From an uncultured Oscillospiraceae bacterium (GTDB lineage: Bacteria; Bacillota; Clostridia; Oscillospirales; Oscillospiraceae), in assembly GCA_910587785.1 (NCBI GenBank), contig CAJUOA010000004.1, positions 1 through 64,000 on the forward strand: a stretch of 64,000 bases of DNA, in the 5' to 3' direction. A program made the position numbers and the translations under genes. How positions within the stretch are numbered: the stretch's first letter is position 1; each line of letters begins with the position of its first letter. The notes beneath the pieces were generated by a model that worked only from the letters and a program-made list of their open reading frames with translations, did not search any database and was not told the origin of the DNA. Shown one piece after another: positions 41,862 to 50,662 of the stretch.

Positions 41862-42224
41862 GTGACTGGAAAAATGACAAAAAGCGAATGGGCCATCCTG
41901 GTCCTCACGGCGGCGTTCCTGGTGTTCCTCTTTTTGGCCTATCCGGACGCAGCGGAGGGCAGCGAGGGCGAGGGCTACACCATCACCACCCAGCGCCGCG
42001 CGGAGGAGCCCGTCACGCCGGAGGCCCCGGCCCTGGTAGATGTGAACACCGCGTCCCTGGAGGAGCTGGACACCCTCAAGGGCATCGGCCCCGCCCTGGC
42101 GCAGAGAATCATCGACTACCGGGAGGCGCACGGGCCCTTCGAGACGCTGGAGGATCTGCTGGAGGTCAAGGGCATCGGCGAGGCCACGCTGGAGAAGTTC
42201 CGGGACCACGCCACAGTGTCGTAA
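41862..42224 (+). CDS. ComEA-like helix-hairpin-helix protein
   Basis: 120-residue protein with an N-terminal membrane helix (WAILVLTAAFLVFLFLAYP), a variable linker and a C-terminal ComEA-type (HhH)2 domain, VDVNTASLEELDTLKGIGPALAQRIIDYREAHG. The family binds double-stranded DNA at the cell surface during competence; whether this organism takes up DNA is unknown, and the SLBB domain of Bacillus ComEA is missing. No comEB/comEC follows. Two starts are possible: GTG 41862 (AGGAG 13 bases upstream) or ATG 41874 (AGGG upstream); I give the longer. Confidence 0.82.
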   Translation: MTGKMTKSEWAILVLTAAFLVFLFLAYPDAAEGSEGEGYTITTQRRAEEPVTPEAPALVDVNTASLEELDTLKGIGPALAQRIIDYREAHGPFETLEDLLEVKGIGEATLEKFRDHATVS

Positions 42225-42251
42225 GACAGGCGCGAAGCGCGGTTTGCGGGT

Positions 42252-42338
42252 CCAGGGGCTCAGCCCCTGGCAGGGTGCAGGGACAGCGTCCCTGCCGGGT
42301 GCAGGGCAGAGCCCTGCTGGGTTTGGGCGAAGCCCAAC
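42252..42338. repeat. Tandem array of four hairpins
   Basis: Successive perfect stems: CCAGGGGC/GCCCCTGG (42252-42270), GCAGGGAC/GTCCCTGC (42277-42295), GCAGGGC/GCCCTGC (42301-42317) and TTGGGC/GCCCAA (42323-42337). Units are joined by GGGT-type linkers at roughly 22-bp spacing. It fills the gap between the comEA-like gene and the response regulator gene. Confidence 0.8.
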
Positions 42339-42363
42339 ATTCATTCGTAAAAATGGAGGCACT

Positions 42364-43044
42364 ATGAAAATCTTAGTAGTAGACGACGAGCGGCTCCTGG
42401 TGAAAGGGATCAAGTTCAACCTGGAGAACGAGGGGTACCAGGTGGAGTGCGCCTACGACGGCGCGGCGGCGGTGGACCTGGCCCGGGAGGGGCAGTTCGA
42501 CCTCATCATATTAGACCTGATGATGCCGGAGATCGACGGGCTGGAGGCGTGTATGCGCATCCGGGAGTTCTCCAACGTGCCCATCATCATGCTCACCGCC
42601 CGGAGTGAGGACACGGACAAGATCATCGGCTTCGAGTGCGGGGCGGACGACTACATCACCAAGCCCTTCAACCTGCTGGAGCTGAAGGCCCGCATCCGGG
42701 CCATGCTCCGGCGGGCCTCCGGCGGGGCCCAAGGCAGGCCAGCAAGCCGCATCACCATCGGCGAGCTCACCTTGGACACCGAACAGCGGGTGGCCGTCCG
42801 GGAGGGGGAGACCGTGGAGCTGACGGCCAAGGAGTACGACCTCATCGAGCTCCTCATGAAGAACCCCCGCCGGGTCTACAGCCGGGAGAACCTCATGAAC
42901 GTGGTCTGGGGCTACTCCTACACCGGGGACTACCGGACGGTGGACGTCCACATCCGCCGCCTGCGTGAGAAGCTGGAGAAGACCCCGGCGGACCCGGAGT
43001 ATATCCTGACAAAGTGGGGAGTGGGCTATTATTTTAAGGGGTAG
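42364..43044 (+). CDS. OmpR/PhoB-family response regulator
   Basis: 226-residue DNA-binding regulator. Receiver domain 1-115 with acidic pocket VVDDE, acceptor aspartate in LIILDLMMPEIDG and switch lysine in DDYITKPFN; winged-helix output domain 130-226 with ELTAKEYDLIELLMKNPRRVYSRENLMNVVWGY and DVHIRRLREKLE. The ATG follows GGAGGCACT. It forms an operon with the sensor kinase that begins at or across its stop codon, then a GerMN lipoprotein gene and an ASCH gene. Confidence 0.94.
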   Translation: MKILVVDDERLLVKGIKFNLENEGYQVECAYDGAAAVDLAREGQFDLIILDLMMPEIDGLEACMRIREFSNVPIIMLTARSEDTDKIIGFECGADDYITKPFNLLELKARIRAMLRRASGGAQGRPASRITIGELTLDTEQRVAVREGETVELTAKEYDLIELLMKNPRRVYSRENLMNVVWGYSYTGDYRTVDVHIRRLREKLEKTPADPEYILTKWGVGYYFKG

Positions 43045-43090
43045 AGTTTCCTTACAGCTACGGATCAGCGCGGGGTACATCGCCCTTCTG

Positions 43091-44449
43091 ATGATCGTCA
43101 TCGTGCTCATGAACACCTATCCCCTGCTGGTCAGCGAGGACCTGGTGTTCCGCTCCAAGTACGCGGCCCTCCTCAGCGGGGCGGCGTCCATCAACACGGC
43201 GGTGACGGGATTGGACGAGCTGACGGAGGAGAACGTGGGCGCGGCCCTCACGGGGGTGGAGCCGGAGGGCGTGTCCCGGGCCATCGTCACCGACCCCTAC
43301 GGCCGGGTCCTCTACGACACCCGGGAGGCGGGCAACGCCACGGGCTACTACGTCTTCTACACCGAGCTGGTCTCCGCCCTCCAGGGGAGCAGCGCGGTCT
43401 ACTGCGTGTACAAGGAAGGGGCCTTCCACTCCAGCGCCGCCCAGCCGGTGCTCTACCGCAACGAGATCATCGGCGGCGTGTATGTCTACGAGTACGACAC
43501 CCAGCAGGCGTCATTGCTGCTGACTCTGCAAAACAACCTCATGACCATCTCCGTGGGCGTGGCGGTGCTGGTGCTGATGCTGAGCCTGGTCTTCAGCCGG
43601 CAGATCACCTCCCGCCTGGCGAACCTCCTCAACGCCATCCGGGGCGTGCGGGAGGGGGCCTACAACCAGCGGGCGGTCATCACCGGCCACGACGAGTTCA
43701 CCCAGATCGCCGGGGAGTTCAACGACCTGGTGGACCGCCTCCAGGAGACGGAGGGGGCGAGGCGGCAGTTCGTCTCCGACGCCTCCCACGAGCTCAAGAC
43801 GCCCCTCGCCGCCATCCGCCTGCTGACGGACTCCATCCTCCAGAACGAGAACATGGAGGGGGAGACCCTCCGGGAGTTCGTGGGCGATATCGGGCAGGAG
43901 GCGGAGCGCCTCAGCCGCATCACAGAGGACCTCCTGCGCCTGACCCGGCTGGACAGCGGCGTCATCGAGGCCCCCTCCCGGGTGGCGGTGGAGGCGGTGC
44001 TGGGCCGGGTGGAGAAGATGATCCGCCCAGTGGCCGAGGAGAAGGCGGTGGAGCTCATCACCATCTGCCCCCCCGGCGCGGCGGTCATCGCCACCGAGGG
44101 GGAGGTCCATCAAATTCTCTACAACCTCATGGAGAACGCCGTCAAGTACAACCGCCGGGGGGGCTACGTCCGGGTCCGGGTGGAGACGGGGGCGGAGACC
44201 ACCGCCCTCACCGTGGAGGACAACGGCATCGGCATCCCCACCGGGGACCTGGACAACGTCTTCAAGCGCTTCTACCGGGTGGACAAGGCCCGCTCCCGGG
44301 CGGCGGGGGGCACGGGATTGGGCCTGAGCATCGTCAGCGACACCGTCAGCCGCCGGGGCGGGGCCATCCGGGCCGAGAGCCTGGAGCCCTGCGGCACCCG
44401 CTTCACCGTGACGCTCCCCAGCAGGGAGGGAGAGGAGGACGCGCCATGA
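43091..44449 (+). CDS. Sensor histidine kinase (partner of the OmpR-type regulator)
   Basis: At least 452 residues: first membrane helix, an extracellular sensing domain (about 20-145), second membrane helix (LMTISVGVAVLVLMLSLVF), HAMP (about 170-222), HisKA with SDASHELKTPLAAIRLL, and HATPase_c with NLMENAVKYN, VEDNGIGIP and GGTGLGLSIV. The first ATG (43091) falls inside the first membrane helix; the frame stays open upstream to encode VSLQLRISAGYIALL, so the real start is probably a non-ATG codon around 43028-43033 overlapping the regulator stop. Ends overlapping the GerMN gene by 4 bp. Confidence 0.88.
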   Translation: MIVIVLMNTYPLLVSEDLVFRSKYAALLSGAASINTAVTGLDELTEENVGAALTGVEPEGVSRAIVTDPYGRVLYDTREAGNATGYYVFYTELVSALQGSSAVYCVYKEGAFHSSAAQPVLYRNEIIGGVYVYEYDTQQASLLLTLQNNLMTISVGVAVLVLMLSLVFSRQITSRLANLLNAIRGVREGAYNQRAVITGHDEFTQIAGEFNDLVDRLQETEGARRQFVSDASHELKTPLAAIRLLTDSILQNENMEGETLREFVGDIGQEAERLSRITEDLLRLTRLDSGVIEAPSRVAVEAVLGRVEKMIRPVAEEKAVELITICPPGAAVIATEGEVHQILYNLMENAVKYNRRGGYVRVRVETGAETTALTVEDNGIGIPTGDLDNVFKRFYRVDKARSRAAGGTGLGLSIVSDTVSRRGGAIRAESLEPCGTRFTVTLPSREGEEDAP

Positions 44450-45408
44450 AAAAGAGAGCATGGACCGCCCTGGTCCTGGCCGTGACGGCGGCGCTGTGCG
44501 CCTGCGCTTCCCCTTCGGAGCCCGAGACGCCGGAGGAGGGGACGCTCATCTATTTCCTCGCCCCGGAGGACGCCGTCTGGGGCGGCGACCGGGTCCAGGG
44601 GAGCTGGGAGAACCTGGACCTGCCAGAGGACGCGCCCTCCCTGGACACCGCCCGGGCCGTCGTGGCCCGCCTGCTGGCCGGGCCGGAGAGCGCGTCCCTC
44701 ATAAGCCCCATGCCCTGGGGCACCACCCTCGCGGGCCTGGAGATCAGGGACCGGCGGGCCTACGTGGATTTCGAGGGGAACTTCGGCCAGCTCACCGGCG
44801 TGGACCTGGCCCTGGCCGACTACTGCCTGACCCTCTCCCTCACCGCGCTGGAGGGCATCAGCGCCGTGTCCGTCACCGTCCAGGGCCGTCCCGTGGGACA
44901 GCAGCCCAAGCAGGTGTTCTATGAGCGGGATGTCCTGCTCTCCACCATGGGGGACGTGCTCCAGCGCTCGGAGGTGACGCTCTTTTTCCTCAACAGCGAG
45001 GGGGCCCTGGCCGGGGAGAAGCGGGTGCTGGAGCTCTACGAGGGGCAGACCCTGGCCGAGAGCCTCCTGGACGCCCTCCTGGACGGCCCCGAGGACCGGG
45101 AGCTCACCCGGATCATCCCCGAGGACTTCCAGATCAACTTTGTCCGGGTGGACAGCGGCATCTGCTCCCTCAGCATCGCCGCCGCCTCCCTGGAGGCCCT
45201 GCCGGAGGACCCTGCCGTTCAGCAGAACATCCTCGCCTCTCTCACCCGGTCCCTCTACTCCGCCGGGACCATCGAGAAAATCCGGTTTCTCTCCGGCGGC
45301 GAGGAGCTGACTTCCTTTGGGCAGGTGCCTGTGGAGGCTGAGGCGGTCAGGGAGCCGGGGGGTCTCCCGCAAATGGATGTCCCGGGATCGACCGGGATTG
45401 AGGAGTGA
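44446..45408 (+). CDS. GerMN-domain lipoprotein
   Basis: 320-residue exported lipoprotein (lipobox LCAC near residues 17-20). Two GerMN (PF10646) repeats: about 30-155 (LIYFLAPED...TARAVVARLLAGPESASLISPMPWGTTLAGLEI) and about 175-310 (VTLFFLNSEGALAGEKRVLELYEGQTLAESLLDALLDGPED). GerM of Bacillus is a sporulation lipoprotein of the engulfment channel region, but GerMN proteins also sit next to two-component systems in vegetative cells; here it is translationally coupled to a sensor kinase and may modulate it. Confidence 0.88.
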   Translation: MKKRAWTALVLAVTAALCACASPSEPETPEEGTLIYFLAPEDAVWGGDRVQGSWENLDLPEDAPSLDTARAVVARLLAGPESASLISPMPWGTTLAGLEIRDRRAYVDFEGNFGQLTGVDLALADYCLTLSLTALEGISAVSVTVQGRPVGQQPKQVFYERDVLLSTMGDVLQRSEVTLFFLNSEGALAGEKRVLELYEGQTLAESLLDALLDGPEDRELTRIIPEDFQINFVRVDSGICSLSIAAASLEALPEDPAVQQNILASLTRSLYSAGTIEKIRFLSGGEELTSFGQVPVEAEAVREPGGLPQMDVPGSTGIEE

Positions 45409-45413
45409 TGGGT

Positions 45414-45854
45414 ATGACAGCAGAGGAGCTTTGGAGAGAATTTCGGGAAAACAGCAGGATAGAGGACTGCGAATACGGGGCCTGGTCCTTTGGCGTGGAA
45501 CCCGATCTGCTCGCAATGCTGGTGAGCAGCGGGGAAAAAACAGCTACGGCCTCAGCATATCCACTATACGAATTGGAAAACGAGCCCCTGCCGGAGGCGG
45601 GAGCGTATGACGTGATTTTGGATTCCAAAGGGGCGGCCGTGTGCATCGTTCAGACGGCCAAAGTATCCGTTGTGCCATTTGATGCTGTAACGGCGGAGCA
45701 CGCGTATAAAGAGGGGGAGGGGGATAAAAGTCTGGCGTTTTGGAGGGAAGTGCATGAGAAGGTCTTTACCGAATGGATGAAAGAGGCGGGCTTGCAGTTT
45801 GCGCATGACATGAAAGTCGTGTGCGAGGAATTTGTAGTCGTTTATAAGCCGTAG
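45414..45854 (+). CDS. ASCH domain protein
   Basis: 146-residue cytoplasmic protein of the ASCH (PUA-like) fold: YGAWSFGVEPDLLAMLVSSGEKTATASAYPLYE, then ETGDVI-like VILDSKGAAVCIVQTAKVSVVPFDAVTAEHAYKEGEGDKSLAFWREVH. ASCH proteins bind RNA or modified nucleosides and some hydrolyse N4-acetylcytidine, which would tie in loosely with tmcAL; specific function not known. The ATG at 45414 follows GAGGAG at 8 bp; two earlier in-frame starts overlap that site. AT-richer than the preceding genes. Confidence 0.85.
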   Translation: MTAEELWREFRENSRIEDCEYGAWSFGVEPDLLAMLVSSGEKTATASAYPLYELENEPLPEAGAYDVILDSKGAAVCIVQTAKVSVVPFDAVTAEHAYKEGEGDKSLAFWREVHEKVFTEWMKEAGLQFAHDMKVVCEEFVVVYKP

Positions 45855-45989
45855 ATTCCGGGTGATGGGGCAGTTATCCGTCCGCGGGGAACTGCCCGTT
45901 TATAGCAGACATCAAAAGGCGCTTTGACAAAGAACGCAGAGGCCCGGCGCCGGCGGCGGGAGGGGAAAACGGATAAATTTTGGAAGGAA

Positions 45990-46018
45990 TTGAAATTTCC
46001 TTCCGGCTATGCTATAAT
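45990..46018 (+). promoter_or_regulatory. Sigma-A promoter of the solitary sensor kinase
   Basis: TTGAAA, 17-bp spacer, TATAAT, 60 bp before the kinase ATG. Confidence 0.83.
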
Positions 46019-46077
46019 GCCTCAAGAGCGGCGTCACGGCCTGCTCCCCCACATTTCCCGGCAGGAGAGGACATGAC

Positions 46078-47490
46078 ATGGGCAAGACAAAGATCGAGAT
46101 CACGGGCCTGCGCAGGCGCTGGCTCATCAGCTCCCTGGGCCCCATTCTGGTGGTGGCCCTGCTGGTGGCGGGCACGTTCTGCGTGGTCATGGCCAACTAC
46201 TATTATAATATGATGCTGGACGGACTCAAAACAAGGGCCGCCCACGCCAGCGACTACTTCATCAGCAACACCATGAACAGCTACGGCGAGTTCTACCGCT
46301 CCGCCAACAGCTTTGTCACCGAGTTCGCCGAGCGGGACCTCATGGAGCTCCAGTTCATCGGCTCCACCGGCAAGCTCATCGTCAGCTCCTACGGCCTCAC
46401 CTCCGGCATGGTCCCGGGCACGCCGGATGTCAGCGGCGTCTTCCAGTCCCGGCAGATCGAGTCCTTCCGGGGCGTGGACCCCAACACCGGGGAGCACGTC
46501 ATGAGCGTCTGCGCCCCCCTGCTCCTCAACGACCAGGTGGTGGGGGCCATGCGGTATGTCACCTCCATGTCCGCCGTACAGAGGGAGATTCTGCTCACCG
46601 TGGGCGTGGCGGCGGGACTGCTCCTCATCGTGGCGGCCATGGTCTTCGTCTCCAGCATGGTCTTCATCAACAACGTGGTGGAGCCCGTGGCCGAGGTCAC
46701 CGAGACCGCCAAGCGCATCGCCGGGGGGAGCTACGGCACCCAGATGGAGAACCACTATCAGGACGAGATCGGACAGCTCATCGACGCCATCAACGACATG
46801 TCCAGTCAGATCAGCAAGAGCGAGCGCATCAAGAGCGAGTTCATCTCCTCCGTGTCCCACGAGCTGCGCACCCCCCTCACCGCCATCAACGGCTGGGGGG
46901 AGACCCTCCTGGGGGACACCGACCCCCAGCAGCTCCGCCGGGGCGTGGACATCATCCTCAAGGAGGCCCACCGGCTGACCAACATGGTGGAGGAGCTCCT
47001 GGACTTCTCCAAGATGGAGGACGGCCGCTTTACCCTCCGCATCGAGCAGGCGGACGTGCAGGCGGAGTTCGAGGACACCATCTATACCTACATGGAGCTC
47101 TTCAAGCAGGAGGGCATCACCCTCCACTACGACAGCTGGGAGGAGATTATTCCCACGCTCCCTGCGGACCCGGAGCGGCTCAAGCAGGTCTTCTGCAATG
47201 TTCTGGACAACGCCGCCAAGCACGGCGGCGCGGGGGGGCGCATCGACGCGGCCATCTCCACCCTGGACGGCAAGATCCTCATCACCGTCCGGGACTACGG
47301 CCCCGGCATCCCCGCCCAGGAGCTCCCCTTTGTCAAGCAGAAGTTCTACAAGGGCTCCTCCAAGGCCCGGGGGAGCGGCATCGGCCTCGCCGTCTGCGAG
47401 GAGATCATTACCCGCCACGATGGCTCCTTTACCATCGCCAACGCCGAGGGCGGCGGGTGCCTCGTTACCATCACCCTGCCAGGGGCGTAG
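46078..47490 (+). CDS. Sensor histidine kinase (solitary)
   Basis: 470 residues: membrane helix 1 (about 17-42), extracellular domain with a Cache-like look (about 43-180), membrane helix 2 (LLTVGVAAGLLLIVAAMVFVSSM), HAMP (about 200-255), HisKA with SSVSHELRTPLTAINGW, HATPase_c with VLDNAAKHGG, VRDYGPGIP and GSGIGLAVCEEII. No response regulator gene adjoins it; the next gene is DUF1385. CAGGAGAGGACATGAC precedes the ATG. A copy of the two-hairpin repeat follows the stop codon. Confidence 0.92.
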   Translation: MGKTKIEITGLRRRWLISSLGPILVVALLVAGTFCVVMANYYYNMMLDGLKTRAAHASDYFISNTMNSYGEFYRSANSFVTEFAERDLMELQFIGSTGKLIVSSYGLTSGMVPGTPDVSGVFQSRQIESFRGVDPNTGEHVMSVCAPLLLNDQVVGAMRYVTSMSAVQREILLTVGVAAGLLLIVAAMVFVSSMVFINNVVEPVAEVTETAKRIAGGSYGTQMENHYQDEIGQLIDAINDMSSQISKSERIKSEFISSVSHELRTPLTAINGWGETLLGDTDPQQLRRGVDIILKEAHRLTNMVEELLDFSKMEDGRFTLRIEQADVQAEFEDTIYTYMELFKQEGITLHYDSWEEIIPTLPADPERLKQVFCNVLDNAAKHGGAGGRIDAAISTLDGKILITVRDYGPGIPAQELPFVKQKFYKGSSKARGSGIGLAVCEEIITRHDGSFTIANAEGGGCLVTITLPGA

Positions 47491-47580
47491 GGGCCTTCCT
47501 TTTTTCTTTGTGTACAAAGAAAAAAGGAAGCGAAAAAAGAAAAACTTTTTGCGGCGAAACTCCGTTTCGCCTATGAGCAT
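47491..47580 (+). repeat. Two-hairpin 3'-end repeat, copy 2
   Basis: Begins at the base after the kinase stop codon. Hairpin 1 is a 36-nt near-perfect palindrome (47495-47530, CTTCCTTTTTTCTTTG arm), then GCGAAAAAAGAAAAAC, then hairpin 2 GGCGAAAC-TCC-GTTTCGCC (47553-47571). Same layout as the copies at 3195-3284 and 50663-50746. Confidence 0.88.
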
Positions 47581-47610
47581 AACAAAATCTTTTCACAGAA
47601 AGGCAGAACT

Positions 47611-48573
47611 ATGGCATCCAATCAGTCAAAGGGCTTTCGCACCACCATCGGCGGACAGGCCCTCATCGAGGGCATCCTTATGCGGGGCCCGGAAAAGCAG
47701 TGCATCGTCGTCCGGGGGCCCGAGGGCCTGGTCATCAAGGAGGAGGCCCTCAAGCTCATCCGGGACCGCTACCCCATCCTGGGACTGCCCCTCGTCCGCG
47801 GGAGCGTCACCTTCCTGGACAGCATGGTCAAGGGCGTCAAGGCCCTCATGTTCTCTGCCGACTACTACCCTGAGGAGGATGTGGGGGAGCCCTCTAAATT
47901 TGAGAAGTGGCTGGATGAGAAGCTGAGCAATGAGGCTATGGAGAAATTGGTCATCGGGTTCTCTGTCGTGGTGGCTGTGTGCTTCTCCATCGGGCTCTTT
48001 ATGCTCCTGCCCACCTTCCTGGCAAGCTTCGTGACAAAGGTCACGGACAGCGTCCTGGTGCGAAACCTTGTGGACGCGGTGCTCCGCATCGCCATCTTCA
48101 TGACCTACCTCATAGCTGTCTCCCGGATGAAGGACATCCGCCGCACCTTCTCCTATCACGGCGCGGAGCACAAGACCATCTTCTGCTACGAGAAGGGCCT
48201 GGAGCTGACGGTGGAGAACGTCCGCGTCCAGCCCAAGCACCACCCCCGGTGCGGCACCAGCTTCCTGCTGGTGGTCATTATTGTTGCGATTTTGGTCAAT
48301 ACGGTGATCTTTGCCCTGTTTCCGGTGGAGAATGTGTTTTTGCGGATGCTGGTGCAGCTGTGCCTTCTGCCCCTGGTGGTGGGCATCACCTACGAGTTCA
48401 ACCGTTACGTGGGCGGCCACGACAATCCGGTGACCAATTTTCTCGCCAAGCCCGGTCTCTGGATGCAGAATTTTACCACCTTCGAGCCCGATGATTCCAT
48501 GATCGAGGTTGCCATTGAGGCTATGAAGCGGGTCATCCCCGAGGAGGCGGGCAAAGATGCCTGGGGCCGCTGA
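47611..48573 (+). CDS. DUF1385 membrane protein
   Basis: 320-residue membrane protein of the DUF1385 family, conserved next to prmC and prfA in Firmicutes; function unknown. GGQALIEGILMRGP at residues 11-24, SRMKDIRRTFSYHGAEHKTIFCYEKG and HPRCGTSFLLVV are the conserved blocks; about four to five membrane helices lie between and after them. AGAAAGGCAGAACT precedes the ATG. Its end overlaps prmC by 17 bp. Neighbouring prfA and rpmE, often part of this cluster, are not in the window. Confidence 0.9.
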   Translation: MASNQSKGFRTTIGGQALIEGILMRGPEKQCIVVRGPEGLVIKEEALKLIRDRYPILGLPLVRGSVTFLDSMVKGVKALMFSADYYPEEDVGEPSKFEKWLDEKLSNEAMEKLVIGFSVVVAVCFSIGLFMLLPTFLASFVTKVTDSVLVRNLVDAVLRIAIFMTYLIAVSRMKDIRRTFSYHGAEHKTIFCYEKGLELTVENVRVQPKHHPRCGTSFLLVVIIVAILVNTVIFALFPVENVFLRMLVQLCLLPLVVGITYEFNRYVGGHDNPVTNFLAKPGLWMQNFTTFEPDDSMIEVAIEAMKRVIPEEAGKDAWGR

Positions 48574-49429
48574 GCCTCTGACCTGCCGGGGGCTGTACCT
48601 GGAGCTCCGCTGTGCCTTTGAGGCGGCGGGCCTCCCCGGCGCGGCCCTGGAGGCCCGGGAGCTCCTCTGTGCCGGGACCGGCAGGACCCGGGAAGCCCTT
48701 CTGCGGGATGGTCCGCTGACGCAGGGGGAGGAGGAGCGCGTCCGGGATTTGGCAGCGCGCCACCTCGCCGGGGAGCCGGTGGCCTACCTTATCGGGGAGT
48801 GGGCGTTCTACGGCCTGCCCCTCACCGTCACCCCAGCGGTGCTCATCCCCCGGGTGGACACCGAGGTCCTGGCCGGGGAGGCCATCGCTTGGCTGCAAGC
48901 TCAGGAGCGCCCCCGGGTCCTGGACCTCTGCGCGGGGAGCGGATGCGTGGGGCTTGCCCTGGCGGACCAGGTCCCGGCGTGCCGGGTGGTCCTGGGGGAG
49001 CTCTCGACCGAGGCCCTGGCGGTCTGCGGGGAGAACGTCCGCCGGTGCGGGCTGGAAAACCGGGCGGAGGTCCGGCGGCTGGACGCCCTGCGCCCTCCGC
49101 CGGAGGACCTGGGGCGCTTCAGCTGCATCGTCTGCAACCCGCCCTATATCCCCGACGGCGACATCCCGGACCTGGACGGTTCGGTCCGGGACTTCGAACC
49201 CCATATGGCCCTCCGGGGCGGCGCGGACGGCCTCGACTTCTACCGGGCCATCGTCCGGGACTGGAGGCGGGTCCTTCTGCCCGGCGGGCGGCTCTATTTT
49301 GAGGTGGGCATCGGTCAGGCGGAGGCGGTCCGCGCCCTGCTGGACGCCGGGGGCTTCACCGGGACCGCCGTGGTGCCGGACGGGCAGGGGATCGACCGGG
49401 TGGTGTCCGGCGCGGTGCCGGGAACGTAA
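48557..49429 (+). CDS. prmC: Release factor glutamine N5-methyltransferase
   Basis: Methylates the GGQ glutamine of peptide chain release factors. The 290-residue protein has an N-terminal helical domain (about 1-85), motif I VLDLCAGSGCVGLALA and the catalytic NPPYIP near residue 195, the signature of glutamine/adenine N-methyltransferases. VAYLIGEWAFYGLPLTV and VLIPRVDTEVL are typical of PrmC. The start lies inside the end of the DUF1385 gene, so translation is coupled. Confidence 0.94.
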   Translation: MPGAAEPLTCRGLYLELRCAFEAAGLPGAALEARELLCAGTGRTREALLRDGPLTQGEEERVRDLAARHLAGEPVAYLIGEWAFYGLPLTVTPAVLIPRVDTEVLAGEAIAWLQAQERPRVLDLCAGSGCVGLALADQVPACRVVLGELSTEALAVCGENVRRCGLENRAEVRRLDALRPPPEDLGRFSCIVCNPPYIPDGDIPDLDGSVRDFEPHMALRGGADGLDFYRAIVRDWRRVLLPGGRLYFEVGIGQAEAVRALLDAGGFTGTAVVPDGQGIDRVVSGAVPGT

Positions 49430-49531
49430 CGGCCCCGTACCCAGCACCCTCTGCCATCCCTGCGGCATGGGGACCCTGCCGTTGAAAAATAAAACAAAAA
49501 GAAACGAATCAAACATAAGAGGAGACAAACC

Positions 49532-50662
49532 ATGGCCGAAAAAGATAAGAAACTGACCAAGACCGCCACCATAGCCAGCGACAAGAAGGAAGCCATCCAG
49601 ACCGCCATGAAGAATATCGAGAAGATGTATGGCAAGGGCTCCATCATGCGCCTGGGGGACCACATGAACCAGCTGAACGTGGAGGCCATCCCCACCGGCT
49701 CCCTGGCTCTGGACTTGGCACTGGGCATAGGCGGCGTGCCCAAGGGGCGCATCGTGGAGATCTACGGCCCCGAGTCCTCCGGCAAGACCACCTTGGCCCT
49801 CCACATCGTAGCCCAGGCGCAGAAGGGCGGCGGCGAGGTGGCCTTCGTGGACGCCGAGCACGCCCTGGACCCCACCTACGCCCGGGCGCTGGGGGTGAAC
49901 GTGGACGACATGCTCATAAGCCAGCCTGACACCGGTGAGCAGGCCCTGGAGATCACCGAGGCCCTGGTCCGCTCCGGCGCGCTGGACGTGGTGGTCGTCG
50001 ACTCCGTGGCCGCCCTGGTGCCCCGGGCCGAGATCGAGGGCGAGATGGGCGACAGCTACGTGGGCCTCCACGCCCGACTCATGAGCCAGGCCCTGCGCAA
50101 GCTGGCCGGGGCCATCAGCAAGACCAACTGCATCGTCATCTTCATCAACCAGCTCCGTGAGAAGGTGGGCGTCATGTACGGCAACCCCGAGGTCACCACC
50201 GGAGGCCGGGCGCTGAAGTTCTACGCATCCGTCCGCATCGACGTCCGCCGCACCGAGGTCCTCAAGTCCGGCGGCGAGATGATCGGAAACCGCACCCGGG
50301 CCAAGGTGGTCAAAAACAAGCTTGCCCCCCCTTTCCGGGAGGCGGAGTTCGACATCATGTACGGCGAGGGCATCAGCCGTCTGGGCGAGCTTCTGGACCT
50401 GGCCGTGAAGCTGGACCTCATCCAGAAGTCCGGCTCCTGGTTCTCCATGGGCGAGACCCGCCTCGGACAGGGCCGCGACGCCGCCAAGCAGTACCTCCGG
50501 GACAACCCTGAGGCCGCCGATGAGCTGGAGGCCGCCATCCGCCGGGATTTCTTCAAGCTCATGAGCAGTCAGTCCCAGATCGCCGCCAAGGCCGCGGGCC
50601 GCGCCGTGGACGTCTCCGCCGAGGACTTCGACGACTCTGACCCTGAGACCGACGAGGCTTGA
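49532..50662 (+). CDS. recA: Recombinase A
   Basis: ATP-dependent strand-exchange protein and co-protease of the SOS response, 376 residues. Walker A GPESSGKTTLALH near residue 78, Walker B VVVVDSVAALVP, L1 region EIEGEMGDSYVGLHARLMSQALRKL, signature ALKFYASVR and NKLAPPFREAEFDI. C-terminal acidic tail DFDDSDPETDEA. AGAGGAGAC precedes the ATG. The 100-bp upstream gap shows no clear CGAAC-N4-GTTCG LexA box, so SOS control cannot be claimed. The two-hairpin repeat follows the stop; recX is downstream. Confidence 0.98.
   Translation: MAEKDKKLTKTATIASDKKEAIQTAMKNIEKMYGKGSIMRLGDHMNQLNVEAIPTGSLALDLALGIGGVPKGRIVEIYGPESSGKTTLALHIVAQAQKGGGEVAFVDAEHALDPTYARALGVNVDDMLISQPDTGEQALEITEALVRSGALDVVVVDSVAALVPRAEIEGEMGDSYVGLHARLMSQALRKLAGAISKTNCIVIFINQLREKVGVMYGNPEVTTGGRALKFYASVRIDVRRTEVLKSGGEMIGNRTRAKVVKNKLAPPFREAEFDIMYGEGISRLGELLDLAVKLDLIQKSGSWFSMGETRLGQGRDAAKQYLRDNPEAADELEAAIRRDFFKLMSSQSQIAAKAAGRAVDVSAEDFDDSDPETDEA

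Noticed and set aside
49430..49531. LexA operator upstream of recA
   Set aside because: No CGAAC-N4-GTTCG-like site could be found.
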